From assembly GCF_021390475.1 (NCBI RefSeq), contig NZ_JAJUWS010000003.1, forward strand, positions 62,001 through 126,000: DNA of 64,000 nt, written 5' to 3'. The DNA is from Streptomyces sp. ST2-7A (lineage in GTDB: Bacteria; Actinomycetota; Actinomycetes; Streptomycetales; Streptomycetaceae). The translations under genes were made by a program, and so were the position numbers. Positions 1 to 12,047 of this stretch are shown here, piece after piece (the first letter of the stretch is position 1; the number at the start of each line of letters is the position of its first letter). The notes beneath the pieces were generated by a model, which was given only the letters and a program-made list of their open reading frames with translations, did no database searches and was not told the DNA's origin.

Positions 1-180
1 CTCGTGTTGCACGACCTGGGCCCGATGGCGCCGTTGATCAACCGCGCCGTGGTGCTCTCCGGGGGCCGGGTGGAGCGGATCGTGGAGCACGGCGACCAAC
101 TGCCCGACGCCCACTCCTGCCATCCGGAGGACGCGTCCGAGTCGTCCGCCGAGCCGCGACTGCACACCGGGATCCTGTGA
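1..180 (+). CDS. znuC: Metal (zinc) ABC transporter ATP-binding protein, C-terminal end only
   Basis: The reading frame is open from base 1 to the TGA at 178-180, so only the last 59 residues are present. It opens with LVLHDLGPMAPLINRAVVL. The His at residue 4 fits the H-loop (switch histidine) of ABC ATPases, followed by the usual strand ending in VLSGGRV. The gene directly precedes and overlaps an ABC-3-type permease and is followed by a Fur-family regulator, the znuC-znuB-zur order. Zinc as substrate is inferred from that context. The Walker motifs lie outside the window. Confidence 0.85.
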   Translation, partial: LVLHDLGPMAPLINRAVVLSGGRVERIVEHGDQLPDAHSCHPEDASESSAEPRLHTGIL

Positions 181-1211
181 TGACCCCTGCCCAGCTCCTC
201 TTCCCCGGGTTTTTCCCCGGATCCTCGCCCGGGTTCCCCTCCGCCGCTCCCGTCGGCGCCGCGTTCCCGTCGACCGACGGGCAGGCGTTGGCGCTGGAGT
301 TCCTGAACTACGCCTTCATGCAGCGGGCCCTGATCTCCGCACTGGTGATCGGGTTGACCGCGCCGGTGGTCGGCATCTACCTGGTCCAGCGCCGGCAGGC
401 CCTGATGGGGGACGGCATCGGCCACGTGGCGCTGACCGGTGTCGCGCTGGGCTTCCTGTTCAACACCAGTCCGGTGTGGATGGCGGTGGTGGTCTCGGCG
501 ATCGGCGCGGTCGGGATGGAGTTGCTGCGCCTGTCGGGGAAGGCGCGCGGGGACATCGCCCTGGCGATGCTCTTCTACGGCGGCATGGCCGGCGGCGTGA
601 TGATCATCAATCTGGCACCGGGCGGTTCCACTGCCGGACTGACCAGCTATCTCTGGGGCTCGGTGACCACCGTCTCGGCCTCCGACATCACCGCCATCCT
701 GGTCCTGGCGGGTTTCGTACTGCTGGTCGGCCTGGGCCTGCGCCGCCAACTGTTCTCGGTCTGCCAGGACGAGGAGTTCGCCCGGGTGACCGGGCTACCG
801 GTGCGGGCGCTGAACCTGCTGCTCGCGGTGACCGCCGCCGCGACCGTGACGGTCGCCATGCGCGTGGTGGGGTTGCTGCTGGTCAGCGCGCTGATGGTGA
901 TCCCGGTGGTGGCGGCGCAGCAGGCGACCCGCAGCTACGCCGGGACCCTCGCCGTCGCGTGCGGCTTCGGGGTGGTGGTCTCGGTCTCCGGCACGATCAC
1001 CTCCTACTACGCCGACGTGCCGCCCGGGGCGACGATCGTGCTGATCGCCATGGGGTTGTTCGCCCTGACGGCCGTGCTGACCCGGCCGATCGCCCGGCGG
1101 CGGGCCCGCCGGGCGGGGCGCCCGACACCCCCGTTGGGCGGGGCCGCCGGCGAGCGACCGACGGTGCCCGCGCCCGCCGATCCCGGCCGTTCCTCCCTCC
1201 CCTCCGGCTGA
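180..1211 (+). CDS. znuB: Zinc ABC transporter permease
   Basis: A 343-residue polytopic membrane protein of the ABC-3 metal permease family. Hydrophobic segments run from about residue 40 to 305, with the family-typical stretch QRRQALMGDGIGHVALTGV near residues 65-83 and an Arg/Pro-rich cytoplasmic tail. It would form the channel through which zinc delivered by a ZnuA-type binding protein passes, powered by the upstream ATPase. The ATG at 180 overlaps the upstream stop (TGATG), which suggests translational coupling. A GTG at 177 in the same frame is the alternative start. Zn rather than Mn specificity is inferred from the adjacent zur gene. Confidence 0.9.
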   Translation: MTPAQLLFPGFFPGSSPGFPSAAPVGAAFPSTDGQALALEFLNYAFMQRALISALVIGLTAPVVGIYLVQRRQALMGDGIGHVALTGVALGFLFNTSPVWMAVVVSAIGAVGMELLRLSGKARGDIALAMLFYGGMAGGVMIINLAPGGSTAGLTSYLWGSVTTVSASDITAILVLAGFVLLVGLGLRRQLFSVCQDEEFARVTGLPVRALNLLLAVTAAATVTVAMRVVGLLLVSALMVIPVVAAQQATRSYAGTLAVACGFGVVVSVSGTITSYYADVPPGATIVLIAMGLFALTAVLTRPIARRRARRAGRPTPPLGGAAGERPTVPAPADPGRSSLPSG

Positions 1212-1273
1212 ACCCTCCGATCGCCTGGCACAATGGCAGCCGAGTACGGGAGCCGGGGCTATTTCGGGAGGCA

Positions 1274-1732
1274 ATGGTGGCGACGGCAGGACCGCCGGTC
1301 CGCGGCCGGTCCACACGACAGCGCGCGGCGGTGTCCGCGGCACTCGCCGAGGTGGACGAGTTCCGCAGCGCCCAGGAGCTGCACGACATGCTCAAGCACC
1401 GGGGCGACTCCGTCGGGTTGACCACGGTCTACCGCACGTTGCAGTCGCTCGCCGACGCGGGTGAGGTGGACGTGCTGCGCACCCGTGAGGGCGAGGCCGT
1501 CTACCGCCGGTGCAGCACCGACGACCACCACCACCACCTGGTGTGCCGGGTCTGTGGGAAGGCGGTCGAGGTCGAGGGGCCCGCGGTGGAGAAGTGGGCC
1601 GACACCGTCGCCGCCGAACACGGCTTCGTGGATGTGAGTCACACCGTCGAGGTCTTCGGCACCTGCGGTGACTGCGCCGCGACGCGACACGGGGGGGCGA
1701 CCCCCGGCACCGGCGGGCACGACCACGCCTGA
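1274..1732 (+). CDS. zur: Fur-family zinc uptake regulator Zur
   Basis: A 152-residue Fur-family repressor. The N-terminal winged helix contains STRQRAAVSAALAEV and GLTTVYRTLQSL. The dimerisation half carries the metal-site stretch DDHHHHLVCRVCGK and a second Cys pair, CGDC, near the C-terminus, giving the structural Zn site expected of Fur/Zur. The ATG at 1274 was chosen because GGGAGG lies just upstream (1266-1271) and family similarity begins there; the same frame is open further upstream but only as a shadow of znuB. It probably represses znuABC when zinc is replete. I could not find a convincing Zur palindrome in the short gap before it. The His-rich end (GGHDHA) is a small local feature. 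Confidence 0.92.
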   Translation: MVATAGPPVRGRSTRQRAAVSAALAEVDEFRSAQELHDMLKHRGDSVGLTTVYRTLQSLADAGEVDVLRTREGEAVYRRCSTDDHHHHLVCRVCGKAVEVEGPAVEKWADTVAAEHGFVDVSHTVEVFGTCGDCAATRHGGATPGTGGHDHA

Positions 1733-1984
1733 GCCCGCGCCGCCCACCGGCTCCCACCCTCTCCCACTCCCATCACGTCGGCCCGGGCGTCGATGTGGTG
1801 CCCCACGCCGGGTATCGATCCGTTTGTCGGATCCGGAGGATTCCGGTGATCACGACGGGCCATTGTCGTATCTTCCGGGTGACTTCCCGGGTGACTTCCC
1901 CGGGTACCGTCCGGTGGGTACGGGGGAAGCGGCGCCCGGGATGTCCGGGGCACCCGGGGCGGAGGATGCGGGAGGTGGGGCGTC

Positions 1985-2598
1985 ATGACCCTGGTCACGG
2001 CCGATCTGTCGGTCTCCCTGGACGGGTACGCCACCGGTCCGGCCCCCTCCCCCGATGCCCCCCCCGGGGCTCGGCGGGGAACGGCCGCACGACTGGGTGT
2101 GCCGGTTGGACGGCCGGCGGGAGGCACACGGCCTGCCCGGCGGGGAGGGCGGGCCGGACGCGGAGGTGCCGGCCGAACAGGCCGAGGGCGTCGGCGCCGT
2201 GATCATGGGGTCGCGGATGTTCGCCCACGCCGAGGGGGCCCGGGGGCGGGAGCCACCGTTCCGGGCCCCGGCGCTGGTCCTCACCCGCGCGCCGCGCGAG
2301 CCGCTGCGGCGGGGACGCTCCCTGTTCCGATTCGTCACCGGTGGCCCCGGCGAGGCGCCGGCCGAGGCCCGCGCACACGCCGGGGACGGCAGGGTCGCGG
2401 TCGCCGGCGGGGCGCTGCCCATCCGGCGGTTCCTGCCGGCCGGGCTGCTCGACGAGTTGCGACTGCGCCTGGTGCCGGTCCTGCTCGGCGGTGGCACCCG
2501 ACTGTTCGAGGGGCCGGTGCCGGGAGGGGTGCGCCTGGAGCAGACCCGGGTCATCGGTTCCCCCGCCGTGACCCACCTGCGCTACCTGGTGCGGCCCC
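1985..2598 (+). pseudogene. Dihydrofolate reductase / RibD C-terminal-like protein, frameshifted
   Basis: The start is good: ATG at 1985 with GGAGGT upstream, giving MTLVTADLSVSLDGYATGP, the N-terminus typical of the DHFR/RibD-C family. The rest of the family signature (GVGAVIMGSRMFAHAEG, then VAGGALPIRRFLPAG, then LVPVLLGGGTRLFEG, then VTHLRYLV) is in the +1 frame. The switch falls at the run of eight C at about 2057-2064: deleting one C restores a single frame. The second frame has no stop after LRYLV and runs to 2864, antisense into uppS. The gene is therefore either a decaying pseudogene or carries sequencing errors. It lies between zur and uppS, where I would not expect it from the usual order. 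Confidence 0.75.
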
Positions 2599-2633
2599 GG
2601 CCTCTCCGCCCGGAGGGGCCGGGCGGAGAGGCC
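2599..2633. terminator. 15-bp inverted repeat between convergent genes
   Basis: Arms 2599-2613 and 2619-2633 are perfectly complementary (GGCCTCTCCGCCCGG and its complement) with a 5-nt loop. It lies between the convergent DHFR-like gene and uppS and has no T-run, as is common for terminators in this GC-rich group. It can serve both strands. Confidence 0.75.
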
Positions 2634-2646
2634 GGTCGACGGGAGG

Positions 2647-3489
2647 TCAGCCGGAGTGCGTCTCCGCGACACCACCGGGGACGGTGCTCTCGTTGGGGAG
2701 CGCGCCACCGAAGCGACGGTCCCGGGAGGCGTACTCCACGCAGGCGTTCCACAGGTGCCGGCGGTCGAAGTCCGGCCACAGGATGTCCTGGAAGACCAGC
2801 TCGGCGTAGGCGCTCTGCCACAACAGGTAGTTGGAGGTGCGCTGCTCGCCCGAGGGCCGGATGAACAGGTCCACGTCCGGCATGTCCGCGAAGTACAGGT
2901 AGCGGGCCAGGGTCTCCTCGTTGACCTTGTTCGGGTCCAGGTGTCCGTCTCGCACGTCCGCGGCCAGTCGGGCGGCGGCGTCGGCGATCTCCGCCCGCCC
3001 GCCGTAGTTCACGCACATGTACAGCGTCATCGCGTCGTTGTCGCGGGTGCGCTCCTCGGCGTCCTGGAGCTTGCGGACCACCGACTTCCACAGTCGGGGC
3101 TCGCGCCCGGCCCAACGAATGCGCACCCCCATTTCGCCGAGTTCCTCCGTGCGGCGGTCGATGACGTCCCGGTTGAAGCCCATGAGGAACCGCACCTCGT
3201 CGGGCGAACGCTTCCAGTTCTCGGTGGAGAAGGCGTACAGCGAGAGGTTGCGCACCCCCAGTTCCAGGCAGCCCTTGACCACGTCCAGGACCACGGCCTC
3301 ACCGCGCCGGTGCCCCTCGGTGCGGGGCAGACCGCGGTCCTTGGCCCACCGTCCGTTGCCGTCCATGACGATGGCCACGTGCCGGGGGGTCAGCTCGGCG
3401 GGCAGCGCGGGGGGCCGTGCCCCGGAGGGGTGCGGGTCGGGGGCGCGGTACTCGCGACGCGGCCGGGAGGGTGTTCCGCGGCGGGCCAT
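2647..3489 (-). CDS. uppS: Isoprenyl transferase (undecaprenyl diphosphate synthase family)
   Basis: A 280-residue cis-prenyltransferase that extends allylic diphosphates with isopentenyl diphosphate to make the polyprenyl carrier for cell-wall synthesis. The family motifs are intact: [12 protein letters not shown] near residues 38-49 with the catalytic Asp at 43, [12 protein letters not shown], and the C-terminal [15 protein letters not shown] used in diphosphate binding and dimer contact. The first 33 residues are an Arg/Pro-rich extension. GGAG precedes the ATG at 3489. It follows recO on the same strand after 123 bp; a TACGCT hexamer (minus strand, near 3527) may give it its own promoter. 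Confidence 0.95.
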   Translation of the reverse strand: MARRGTPSRPRREYRAPDPHPSGARPPALPAELTPRHVAIVMDGNGRWAKDRGLPRTEGHRRGEAVVLDVVKGCLELGVRNLSLYAFSTENWKRSPDEVRFLMGFNRDVIDRRTEELGEMGVRIRWAGREPRLWKSVVRKLQDAEERTRDNDAMTLYMCVNYGGRAEIADAAARLAADVRDGHLDPNKVNEETLARYLYFADMPDVDLFIRPSGEQRTSNYLLWQSAYAELVFQDILWPDFDRRHLWNACVEYASRDRRFGGALPNESTVPGGVAETHSG

Positions 3490-3612
3490 GGGGTCACTCC
3501 GTGGGGTTGTTCGGACGTCGGGGGCGAGCGTAGCCGAACCCCGTCGACGGCCGGTCGGGGCGGCCCCGGGAGGCGTCGGCCGGTCCCGGCGGAGGGGGAC
3601 GGCTGCCGGGGC

Positions 3613-4461
3613 TCAGCCGGGCGGCCCGGGCCGCGCGGAGGGTCCAGGGGCCACGGCACCGGGCGGGGAGGGTGTCGCCGGTGCGGGCGTCCCGGGGGAA
3701 GGTGCCTCCGGGGGCCGGCGATCGACGTAGCGCAGGGAGCGCAACCCCCGCTCCAGATGCCAGTGCAGGTAGGCGGAGACCAGCCCGCTGCCCTCGCGGA
3801 CGTGGCGGGACTCGGCGGCGTCGGCCGTCGCCCAGTCCCCGGACAGCAGCGCGCCCAGCAGCCGCAGTGCTCCCGGTGAGGGCACCACGCTCCCCGGCAC
3901 CCGGCAGTCCGCGCACACCGAGCCGCCGGCGGCGAGCGAGAAGAACCGGTTGGGTCCCGACATCCCGCAGCGGGCGCAGGCGTCGAAACTGGGGGCGTAG
4001 CCGCCGCAGGCCAGTGAGCGCAGCAGGAAGGCGTCCAGCACCAGGCCCGGCGCGTGCTCCCCGGCGGCCAGGGTCCGCAGCCCTCCGACGAGCAGCAGGT
4101 ACTGCTGGACGTTCGGCTCGCCCTCGTGGTCGGTGAACCGCTCGGCCGTCTCGAGCATCGCCGTCCCGGCGGTGTAGCGCGCGTAGTCCGCGACGATGGA
4201 CCGGCCGTGCGCGGCGATGCTCTCCGTCTGGGTGCACATCGGCAGACCGCGTCCGACCAGGTCGGAACCGCGGGCGAAGAACTGCACGTCCACATGGGAG
4301 AAGGGCTCCAGACGGGCACCGAACTTCGACTTGGTGCGCCGCACCCCCCGGGCGACCGCCCGGACCCGGCCGTGGTGACGGGTCAGCAGGGTGATGATCC
4401 GGTCCGCCTCTCCCAGCTTCTGTGTGCGCAGCACGATGCCGTCGTCGCGGAAGAGGGTCAT
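3613..4461 (-). CDS. recO: DNA repair protein RecO
   Basis: A 282-residue RecO, which promotes strand annealing and helps RecR/RecF load RecA at gaps. It has an N-terminal OB fold (MTLFRDDGIVLRTQKLGEADRIITLL), a helical middle, and a zinc-binding CARC...CADC cluster in the second half. The C-terminal 35 residues are Pro/Ala/Gly-rich and probably disordered. Its ATG (4459-4461) overlaps the stop codon of the response-regulator gene (ATGA), so the two are co-translated. Confidence 0.95.
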   Translation of the reverse strand: MTLFRDDGIVLRTQKLGEADRIITLLTRHHGRVRAVARGVRRTKSKFGARLEPFSHVDVQFFARGSDLVGRGLPMCTQTESIAAHGRSIVADYARYTAGTAMLETAERFTDHEGEPNVQQYLLLVGGLRTLAAGEHAPGLVLDAFLLRSLACGGYAPSFDACARCGMSGPNRFFSLAAGGSVCADCRVPGSVVPSPGALRLLGALLSGDWATADAAESRHVREGSGLVSAYLHWHLERGLRSLRYVDRRPPEAPSPGTPAPATPSPPGAVAPGPSARPGPPG

Positions 4462-5240
4462 GCCCCGATTCTCCCCCGGGCGGCACCCTCCCCACCGCCC
4501 CCACCGGGTACCACCAGCCCCGACTCGTAGGCGGCGATCACCAACTGGGCGCGGTCGCGGGCCGGGAGCTTGTTCATCACCCGACTGACGTGCGTCTTCA
4601 CCGTCAACGGGGAGAGCGAGAGGAGTTCGGCGATCTCGGCGTTGGTCAGGCCGCGACCCACCAGGGCCAGCACCTGCCGCTCGCGGTCGGTGAGCCGGGC
4701 ACGTCCCACCGCGCCGCCGGGGTCGCCGTCCCCGTTCGTCGGCGGGGCGGGGGTGCGCAGCAGGCGGGCGATGAGCCGGGCGGTGGGGCCCGGCGACAGC
4801 AGGGCGTCACCGGCGGCGACGGTGCGGATCGCGTCCAACAGCTCGGCGGGCCGGGTGTCCTTGACGAGGAACCCGGAGGCGCCGGCGCGCAGCGCCCCGA
4901 TCACGTTCTCGTCGGTCTCGTAGGTGGTGAGCACCAGGACCCGCACACCGGCCAGATCCTCCTCTGCCGCGATCAGACGGGTGGCCCCGATGCCGTCGAG
5001 ATCGGGCATCCGGATGTCCATCACCACCAGATCGGCGCGGGCGGAACGGGCCAGCGCCACCGCCTCGCGACCGGTCGCCGCCTGGCCGACCACCTCCATG
5101 TCCGGGGCCGAGTCCACGAGCATGGCGAAGGCCGCCCGTACCAGTGTCTGATCGTCGGCGAGGAGTACCCGGATCGGGGTGGGGCCCGACGGGCTCCCGG
5201 GGTCGGCCCCGCCGGCGGTGTCCGCCCCTGCCGTCGTCAT
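4458..5240 (-). CDS. NarL/LuxR-type response regulator
   Basis: A 260-residue two-component regulator. The receiver domain (about 22-140) has the acidic pair DD at 29-30, phospho-acceptor Asp75 in VVMDIRMPDLDG and the Lys of GFLVKD. The C-terminal LuxR helix-turn-helix includes LTDRERQVLALVGRG and SPLTVKTHVSRVM. The partner is probably the kinase immediately upstream at 5561-7027. It ends with a Gly/Ala-rich tail and overlaps recO by 4 nt. A TAGGCT hexamer 6 nt before the ATG suggests its own leaderless transcript, separate from the kinase. Confidence 0.93.
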   Translation of the reverse strand: MTTAGADTAGGADPGSPSGPTPIRVLLADDQTLVRAAFAMLVDSAPDMEVVGQAATGREAVALARSARADLVVMDIRMPDLDGIGATRLIAAEEDLAGVRVLVLTTYETDENVIGALRAGASGFLVKDTRPAELLDAIRTVAAGDALLSPGPTARLIARLLRTPAPPTNGDGDPGGAVGRARLTDRERQVLALVGRGLTNAEIAELLSLSPLTVKTHVSRVMNKLPARDRAQLVIAAYESGLVVPGGGGGEGAARGRIGA

Positions 5241-5246
5241 GGCGTC

Positions 5247-5252
5247 AGCCTA
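5247..5252 (-). promoter_or_regulatory. -10 hexamer for leaderless response-regulator mRNA
   Basis: TAGGCT ends 6 nt before the ATG at 5240, so transcription would begin at or next to the start codon. No good -35 is visible. Confidence 0.5.
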
Positions 5253-5560
5253 GTGCCGGGCCGGTCGGGGGCCGCGCCGAGCCCGCTCCGGCCGGGACCC
5301 GGAACCACGGTGGGGATCGGGCCCGCCGCCCCGCCGCCCCGCGCCGGGATGCCCGGGGTCCCGTGCGGGTGTCCCGGCGCGCGGGCCCCCGTCCGACGGT
5401 CGGCCGCCTCCCCCGGGAAAGACCACCCCGCTCGGCCCGGCATCACGACGGGACACCGTCCCCGGCGACGCGCCGGACGGACCCGGTCCCGCGCCGGGAC
5501 GGCCCGCCGATCGCCGGGTTCGCCGCCCAGCCGCCGCCCGGACCGGTCCCGCCCCCCAGG
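5253..5560. other. Intergenic stretch between kinase and regulator genes
   Basis: About 300 bp of G/C-rich sequence separates the kinase stop from the regulator promoter. Reading frames cross it but have the composition of shadows. I see no gene or RNA here. The length is unusual for a kinase/regulator pair, which are normally adjacent. Confidence 0.5.
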
Positions 5561-7027
<1,467 letters not shown>

Positions 7028-7083
7028 CCTGCCGCCTCCGGCGCGGGCACGGCGTGCGGCGGCGGTCACCATCCGGACCGCCG

Positions 7084-7114
<31 letters not shown>

Positions 7115-7125
7115 TGCCGGGGGGC

Positions 7126-9369
7126 TCACGCGCGGTCCGGGACCCCGGTGCGCGGGGCCCCGGCCCCGGTGTCCGGTCCGGTGGGGCCGGGCCCCTTCCC
7201 GACGGCGGTCGCCGCGACGGGCGGGGGACGGCGCCACAACGGGCCGGGCCACCACATCCGCTCGCGCAACAGCCACGCCGCCGAGGTGACGAGGTAGGTG
7301 CGGACCACGAAGGTGTCCAGCAGCACGCCCACCGCGACGACGAAGCCCAGCTCCACCATGACCACCAGCGGCAGCGTCATCAGCACCGAGAAGGTCGCCG
7401 CCAGGACGATGCCCGCCGAGGCGATCACGCCGCCGGTGGCGCGCAGCGCGGTGAGCGCGGCGGTGCGGGTGTCCGCGCCACCCAGGGCCTCCTCGCGCAT
7501 CCGGTGCATCAGGAAGATGCCGTAGTCCACGCCCAGCGCGACGCCGAAGACGAAGGTCAGCAGGGGGATCCAACCGTCCATGCCGTCGAAGCCGAACACC
7601 GGGCCGAAGAACAGGCCGCCCAGGCCCAGGGCGGAGCCCCAGGAGAGCACCACGCCGGCGAGCAGCACCAGCGGGGCGACCACGGAGCGCAGCAGGGCGA
7701 TGAGGATGACCAGGACGGCCACGAGGACCAGCGGGATGACGATGAGGCGGTCCCGGGCGTTGGTGTCGTCCAGGTCCACCGCCTGCGCGGTGGAACCGCC
7801 GACCAGGGCGGCCGACTCCCCGCCGTCGGCGCCCGCGAGGTCCTCGCGCAGGGCCCGAACGGTGTCGCGTTCCCCCTCGCTCTCCGGGGCGTCCTCGGCG
7901 AAGACGTCGATCTCGGTCCAACCGGCCCCCGAGCGGCCCGGCTCGGCGGACTCCACCCCGCCGGTCGCGGAGACCGTCGACAGGACCTCCTCGGCGGTGT
8001 CCTCCGGTGCCAGAACGGTGATCGGGCGGGTGCTGCGCTCCGGGAACGCCTCGCCGAGGGTCTCGGCGGCGACGGTCGACTCGGGGGGCGTGGTGAAGAA
8101 GTCGGCGTCCTTCAGCGGGCCGGGCAGGTTGAGGGTCCCGAGCGCCAGCGCGCCGAGCGCGACCACGCCGGTGACCAGCACCACCACGGGGCGGCGGGAG
8201 ACGGAGGCACCCAACCGCGCGAACAGGCTCCGCTCCTCCCGGGGCGGGGCGTCGGGCGAGGGGATCAGCGGCCAGAACACCCGACGACCGGCCACGACGA
8301 GGAGCGCGGGCAGCAGCGTGGTCATGGCGAGCAGCGCGCACAGGATGCCGGCGGTGCCCACCGGTCCCAGGCCGCTGCTGCTGTTGAGGTCGGCGGCGAG
8401 CAGGCACAGCAGACCGGCGGCGACGGTGCCGGAGGAGGCCAGCAGGGCCGGCAGCACGCCGCGCAGCGCGGCGGCCATCGCGTTCGCCGGGTGTGCGAAA
8501 CGGCGCAGCTCGTCGCGGTAGCGGGCCACCAGCAGCAGGGCGTAGTCGGTGCCCGCGCCGAAGACGAGCACCGTCATGATCGAGGTGTTCTGCGTGCTGA
8601 CGGTGAGGTCGAAGGCCCGGACCAGGCCGTACACCACAGCCATGGCGGTCATCGCGGCGACGCCCACCGAGACGAGCGGCAACAGCCACAGCACGGGACT
8701 GCGGTAGATGAGGATCAGCAGGACCGTCACCACCGCCACCGTGGCGATCAGCAGGGTGGTGTCGATGGTGCCGAAGACCTCACCGGCGTCCGCGCCGAAG
8801 GCCCCGGGGCCGCCGACCAGGGCGGTCAGGCCGTCGGGGAGGTCGGCCGAGGCGGCCTCCCGGACCTCGAAGACGGTTTCGTCGCCCTCGTCGGCGTCGC
8901 CCTCGTCGGCGGAGTCCGCCCCGGTCGGGGCGGGCAGCGAGAGCGGGTACAGCAGGACGGTGCCGTCCTCGGAGGGAACACCGCGCGGCTCGCCGGCGGC
9001 CTCCCAACGGTCGGCGATCCCGGCGACCCGCTCGTCCGCGATCCGCCGGTCGTCATCGGTCAGGCCGTCCTCCCGCTCGTAGACCAGCAGCAGATCGGTG
9101 GTGCCGCCGCCGGGGAGGTCCTGCTGGATCCGGGCCACCCGGGTGGACTCGGCGGTCTCCGGCAGGTACTCCACCGAGTCATCGCTCTGCACTTCGCTCA
9201 GCTGCCCCCCGAACGGCGCGACGACGGCGAGCAGGGCCACCCACAGCAGGATGACCGCCCACGGCAGCAGACGACGGCGTCCGGACGGCGGGGCGTCGTC
9301 GGGGCCGTCGGGGCGGCCGTGCGGGCGGGGGGACCGCCCGTCGGCGGGGGACGGGGAATGGGCCGCCAT
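7126..9369 (-). CDS. MMPL-family (RND-type) transporter
   Basis: A 747-residue membrane protein with the duplicated MMPL layout: a TM helix near residues 34-52, an extracellular domain to about 200, five helices, a second TM near 415, a second extracellular domain, and five more helices. The proton-relay motifs are present in both halves (GTDYALLLVARYRDE near 277, GVDYGIFLMHRMREE near 614). MMPL proteins export lipids, glycolipids or small molecules using the proton gradient; the substrate here is unknown. GGAGG precedes the ATG. It lies upstream of the kinase and regulator on the same strand, so the system may sense something linked to its substrate or to envelope stress. Confidence 0.92.
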   Translation of the reverse strand: MAAHSPSPADGRSPRPHGRPDGPDDAPPSGRRRLLPWAVILLWVALLAVVAPFGGQLSEVQSDDSVEYLPETAESTRVARIQQDLPGGGTTDLLLVYEREDGLTDDDRRIADERVAGIADRWEAAGEPRGVPSEDGTVLLYPLSLPAPTGADSADEGDADEGDETVFEVREAASADLPDGLTALVGGPGAFGADAGEVFGTIDTTLLIATVAVVTVLLILIYRSPVLWLLPLVSVGVAAMTAMAVVYGLVRAFDLTVSTQNTSIMTVLVFGAGTDYALLLVARYRDELRRFAHPANAMAAALRGVLPALLASSGTVAAGLLCLLAADLNSSSGLGPVGTAGILCALLAMTTLLPALLVVAGRRVFWPLIPSPDAPPREERSLFARLGASVSRRPVVVLVTGVVALGALALGTLNLPGPLKDADFFTTPPESTVAAETLGEAFPERSTRPITVLAPEDTAEEVLSTVSATGGVESAEPGRSGAGWTEIDVFAEDAPESEGERDTVRALREDLAGADGGESAALVGGSTAQAVDLDDTNARDRLIVIPLVLVAVLVILIALLRSVVAPLVLLAGVVLSWGSALGLGGLFFGPVFGFDGMDGWIPLLTFVFGVALGVDYGIFLMHRMREEALGGADTRTAALTALRATGGVIASAGIVLAATFSVLMTLPLVVMVELGFVVAVGVLLDTFVVRTYLVTSAAWLLRERMWWPGPLWRRPPPVAATAVGKGPGPTGPDTGAGAPRTGVPDRA

Positions 9370-9522
9370 CGGCGGGGCCTCCGGGGGTCTCGGGGCGGGA
9401 CGGGGCCCGCCGGTGTGCGCTCACGGCCGGTCGGGGCCGGCCGTGAGGTCCAGCCTTCCCCCTTCGGGGCGGCGGGGCGTCCTTCCCCGGAGGGGAGTCC
9501 CCGGTACGGCGACGGTGGGTTC

Positions 9523-9562
9523 CCCCGGTCGGGGTACTCCGGACGGAGTACCCCGACCGGGG
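9523..9562. repeat. 18-bp perfect stem-loop with GGAC loop
   Basis: Arms 9523-9540 and 9545-9562 are perfectly complementary around a 4-nt loop; the core is GGGGTACTCC / GGAGTACCCC. It lies between divergent genes, about 150 bp before the leuA leader, so it does not terminate either known neighbour. It could be an operator, or the terminator of an unseen short RNA. Confidence 0.75.
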
Positions 9563-9583
9563 TCGGTGGCGGCCTCCCGAAAT

Positions 9584-9631
9584 CCCGCGAGCCCGCGAGC
9601 CCGCGAGCCCGCGAGCCCGCGAGCCCGCGAG
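9584..9631. repeat. Six tandem copies of the 8-bp unit CCCGCGAG
   Basis: Exact tandem repeats at 9584, 9592, 9600, 9608, 9616 and 9624, 48 bp in all. They end about 70 bp before the predicted leuA -10 hexamer. Confidence 0.9.
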
Positions 9632-9700
9632 CCGACGAAAGGCCCGAACCGGGATGTCTCGTATGCTGGGCGACGAGCGGCGCGCGGGTCTCCGTTCGGC

Positions 9701-9706
9701 TACGCT
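9701..9706 (+). promoter_or_regulatory. -10 hexamer for leuA leader transcript
   Basis: TACGCT lies 7 nt before the ATG at 9714, so the leader peptide would be translated from a leaderless mRNA. No clear -35 is seen. Confidence 0.55.
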
Positions 9707-9713
9707 GAGCGCG

Positions 9714-11763
<2,050 letters not shown>

Positions 11764-11774
11764 TCGTCCTTCCG

Positions 11775-11809
11775 GCCCTCCCCGGTCCCCGGGGCGGGCC
11801 GGGGAGGGC
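11775..11809 (+). terminator. leuA terminator hairpin
   Basis: Arms 11775-11785 and 11799-11809 (GCCCTCCCCGG and its complement) form an 11-bp perfect stem, 11 nt after the leuA stop. No U-tract. Confidence 0.7.
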
Positions 11810-11859
11810 GTCCGGCTCCCGTCGGGAACGCCCCCGCGGCCCCGTCGGTCCCACTCCGT

Positions 11860-11895
11860 CGCCCCCGTCCCGGGCGTTCGCCCGGGACGGGGGCG
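11860..11895. repeat. 16-bp perfect stem-loop with GTTC loop
   Basis: Arms 11860-11875 and 11880-11895 are perfect complements. It lies 50 bp beyond the likely leuA terminator and about 95 bp before the next promoter. It may be a back-up terminator. Confidence 0.7.
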
Positions 11896-11988
11896 GTTCG
11901 GCCCCGGAGGGCGTCGTTCCGGCCGTTTCGCGTACCGGCGCGCCCCGACTTGCCCCGCTTCGCCCGGGAGAGAGGGCCGACCGGACTA

Positions 11989-12018
11989 CTGACGGCAGCC
12001 CCCGGATGTGGCTAACAT
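11989..12018 (+). promoter_or_regulatory. Promoter of the TerB-like gene
   Basis: CTGACG (11989-11994), an 18-bp spacer and TAACAT (12013-12018) resemble a housekeeping-sigma promoter. It predicts a 5' UTR of about 100 nt. Confidence 0.5.
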
Positions 12019-12025
12019 CACTCAT

Positions 12026-12047
12026 CCCCTCGCGTTGTCGCGAGGGG
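12026..12047 (+). repeat. 5'-UTR hairpin of the TerB-like mRNA
   Basis: CCCCTCGCG, a TTGT loop and its exact complement form a 9-bp stem beginning at or just after the predicted transcription start. It may stabilise the message or act as an early regulatory hairpin. Confidence 0.55.

Larger units (their letters stand above)
9370..9700. other. Divergent intergenic region upstream of leuA
   Basis: This gap separates the minus-strand MMPL gene from the leuA leader. It holds a strong stem-loop (9523-9562) and six copies of an 8-bp repeat (9584-9631), listed separately. No protein gene is evident. Confidence 0.6.

Noticed and set aside
1212..1273. A Zur operator in front of zur
   Set aside because: I could not find the AT-centred palindrome expected for Streptomyces Zur boxes in this short gap.
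1877..1904. Tandem GGGTGACTTCCC units upstream of the DHFR-like gene
   Set aside because: Only two short imperfect copies; not enough to call an operator.
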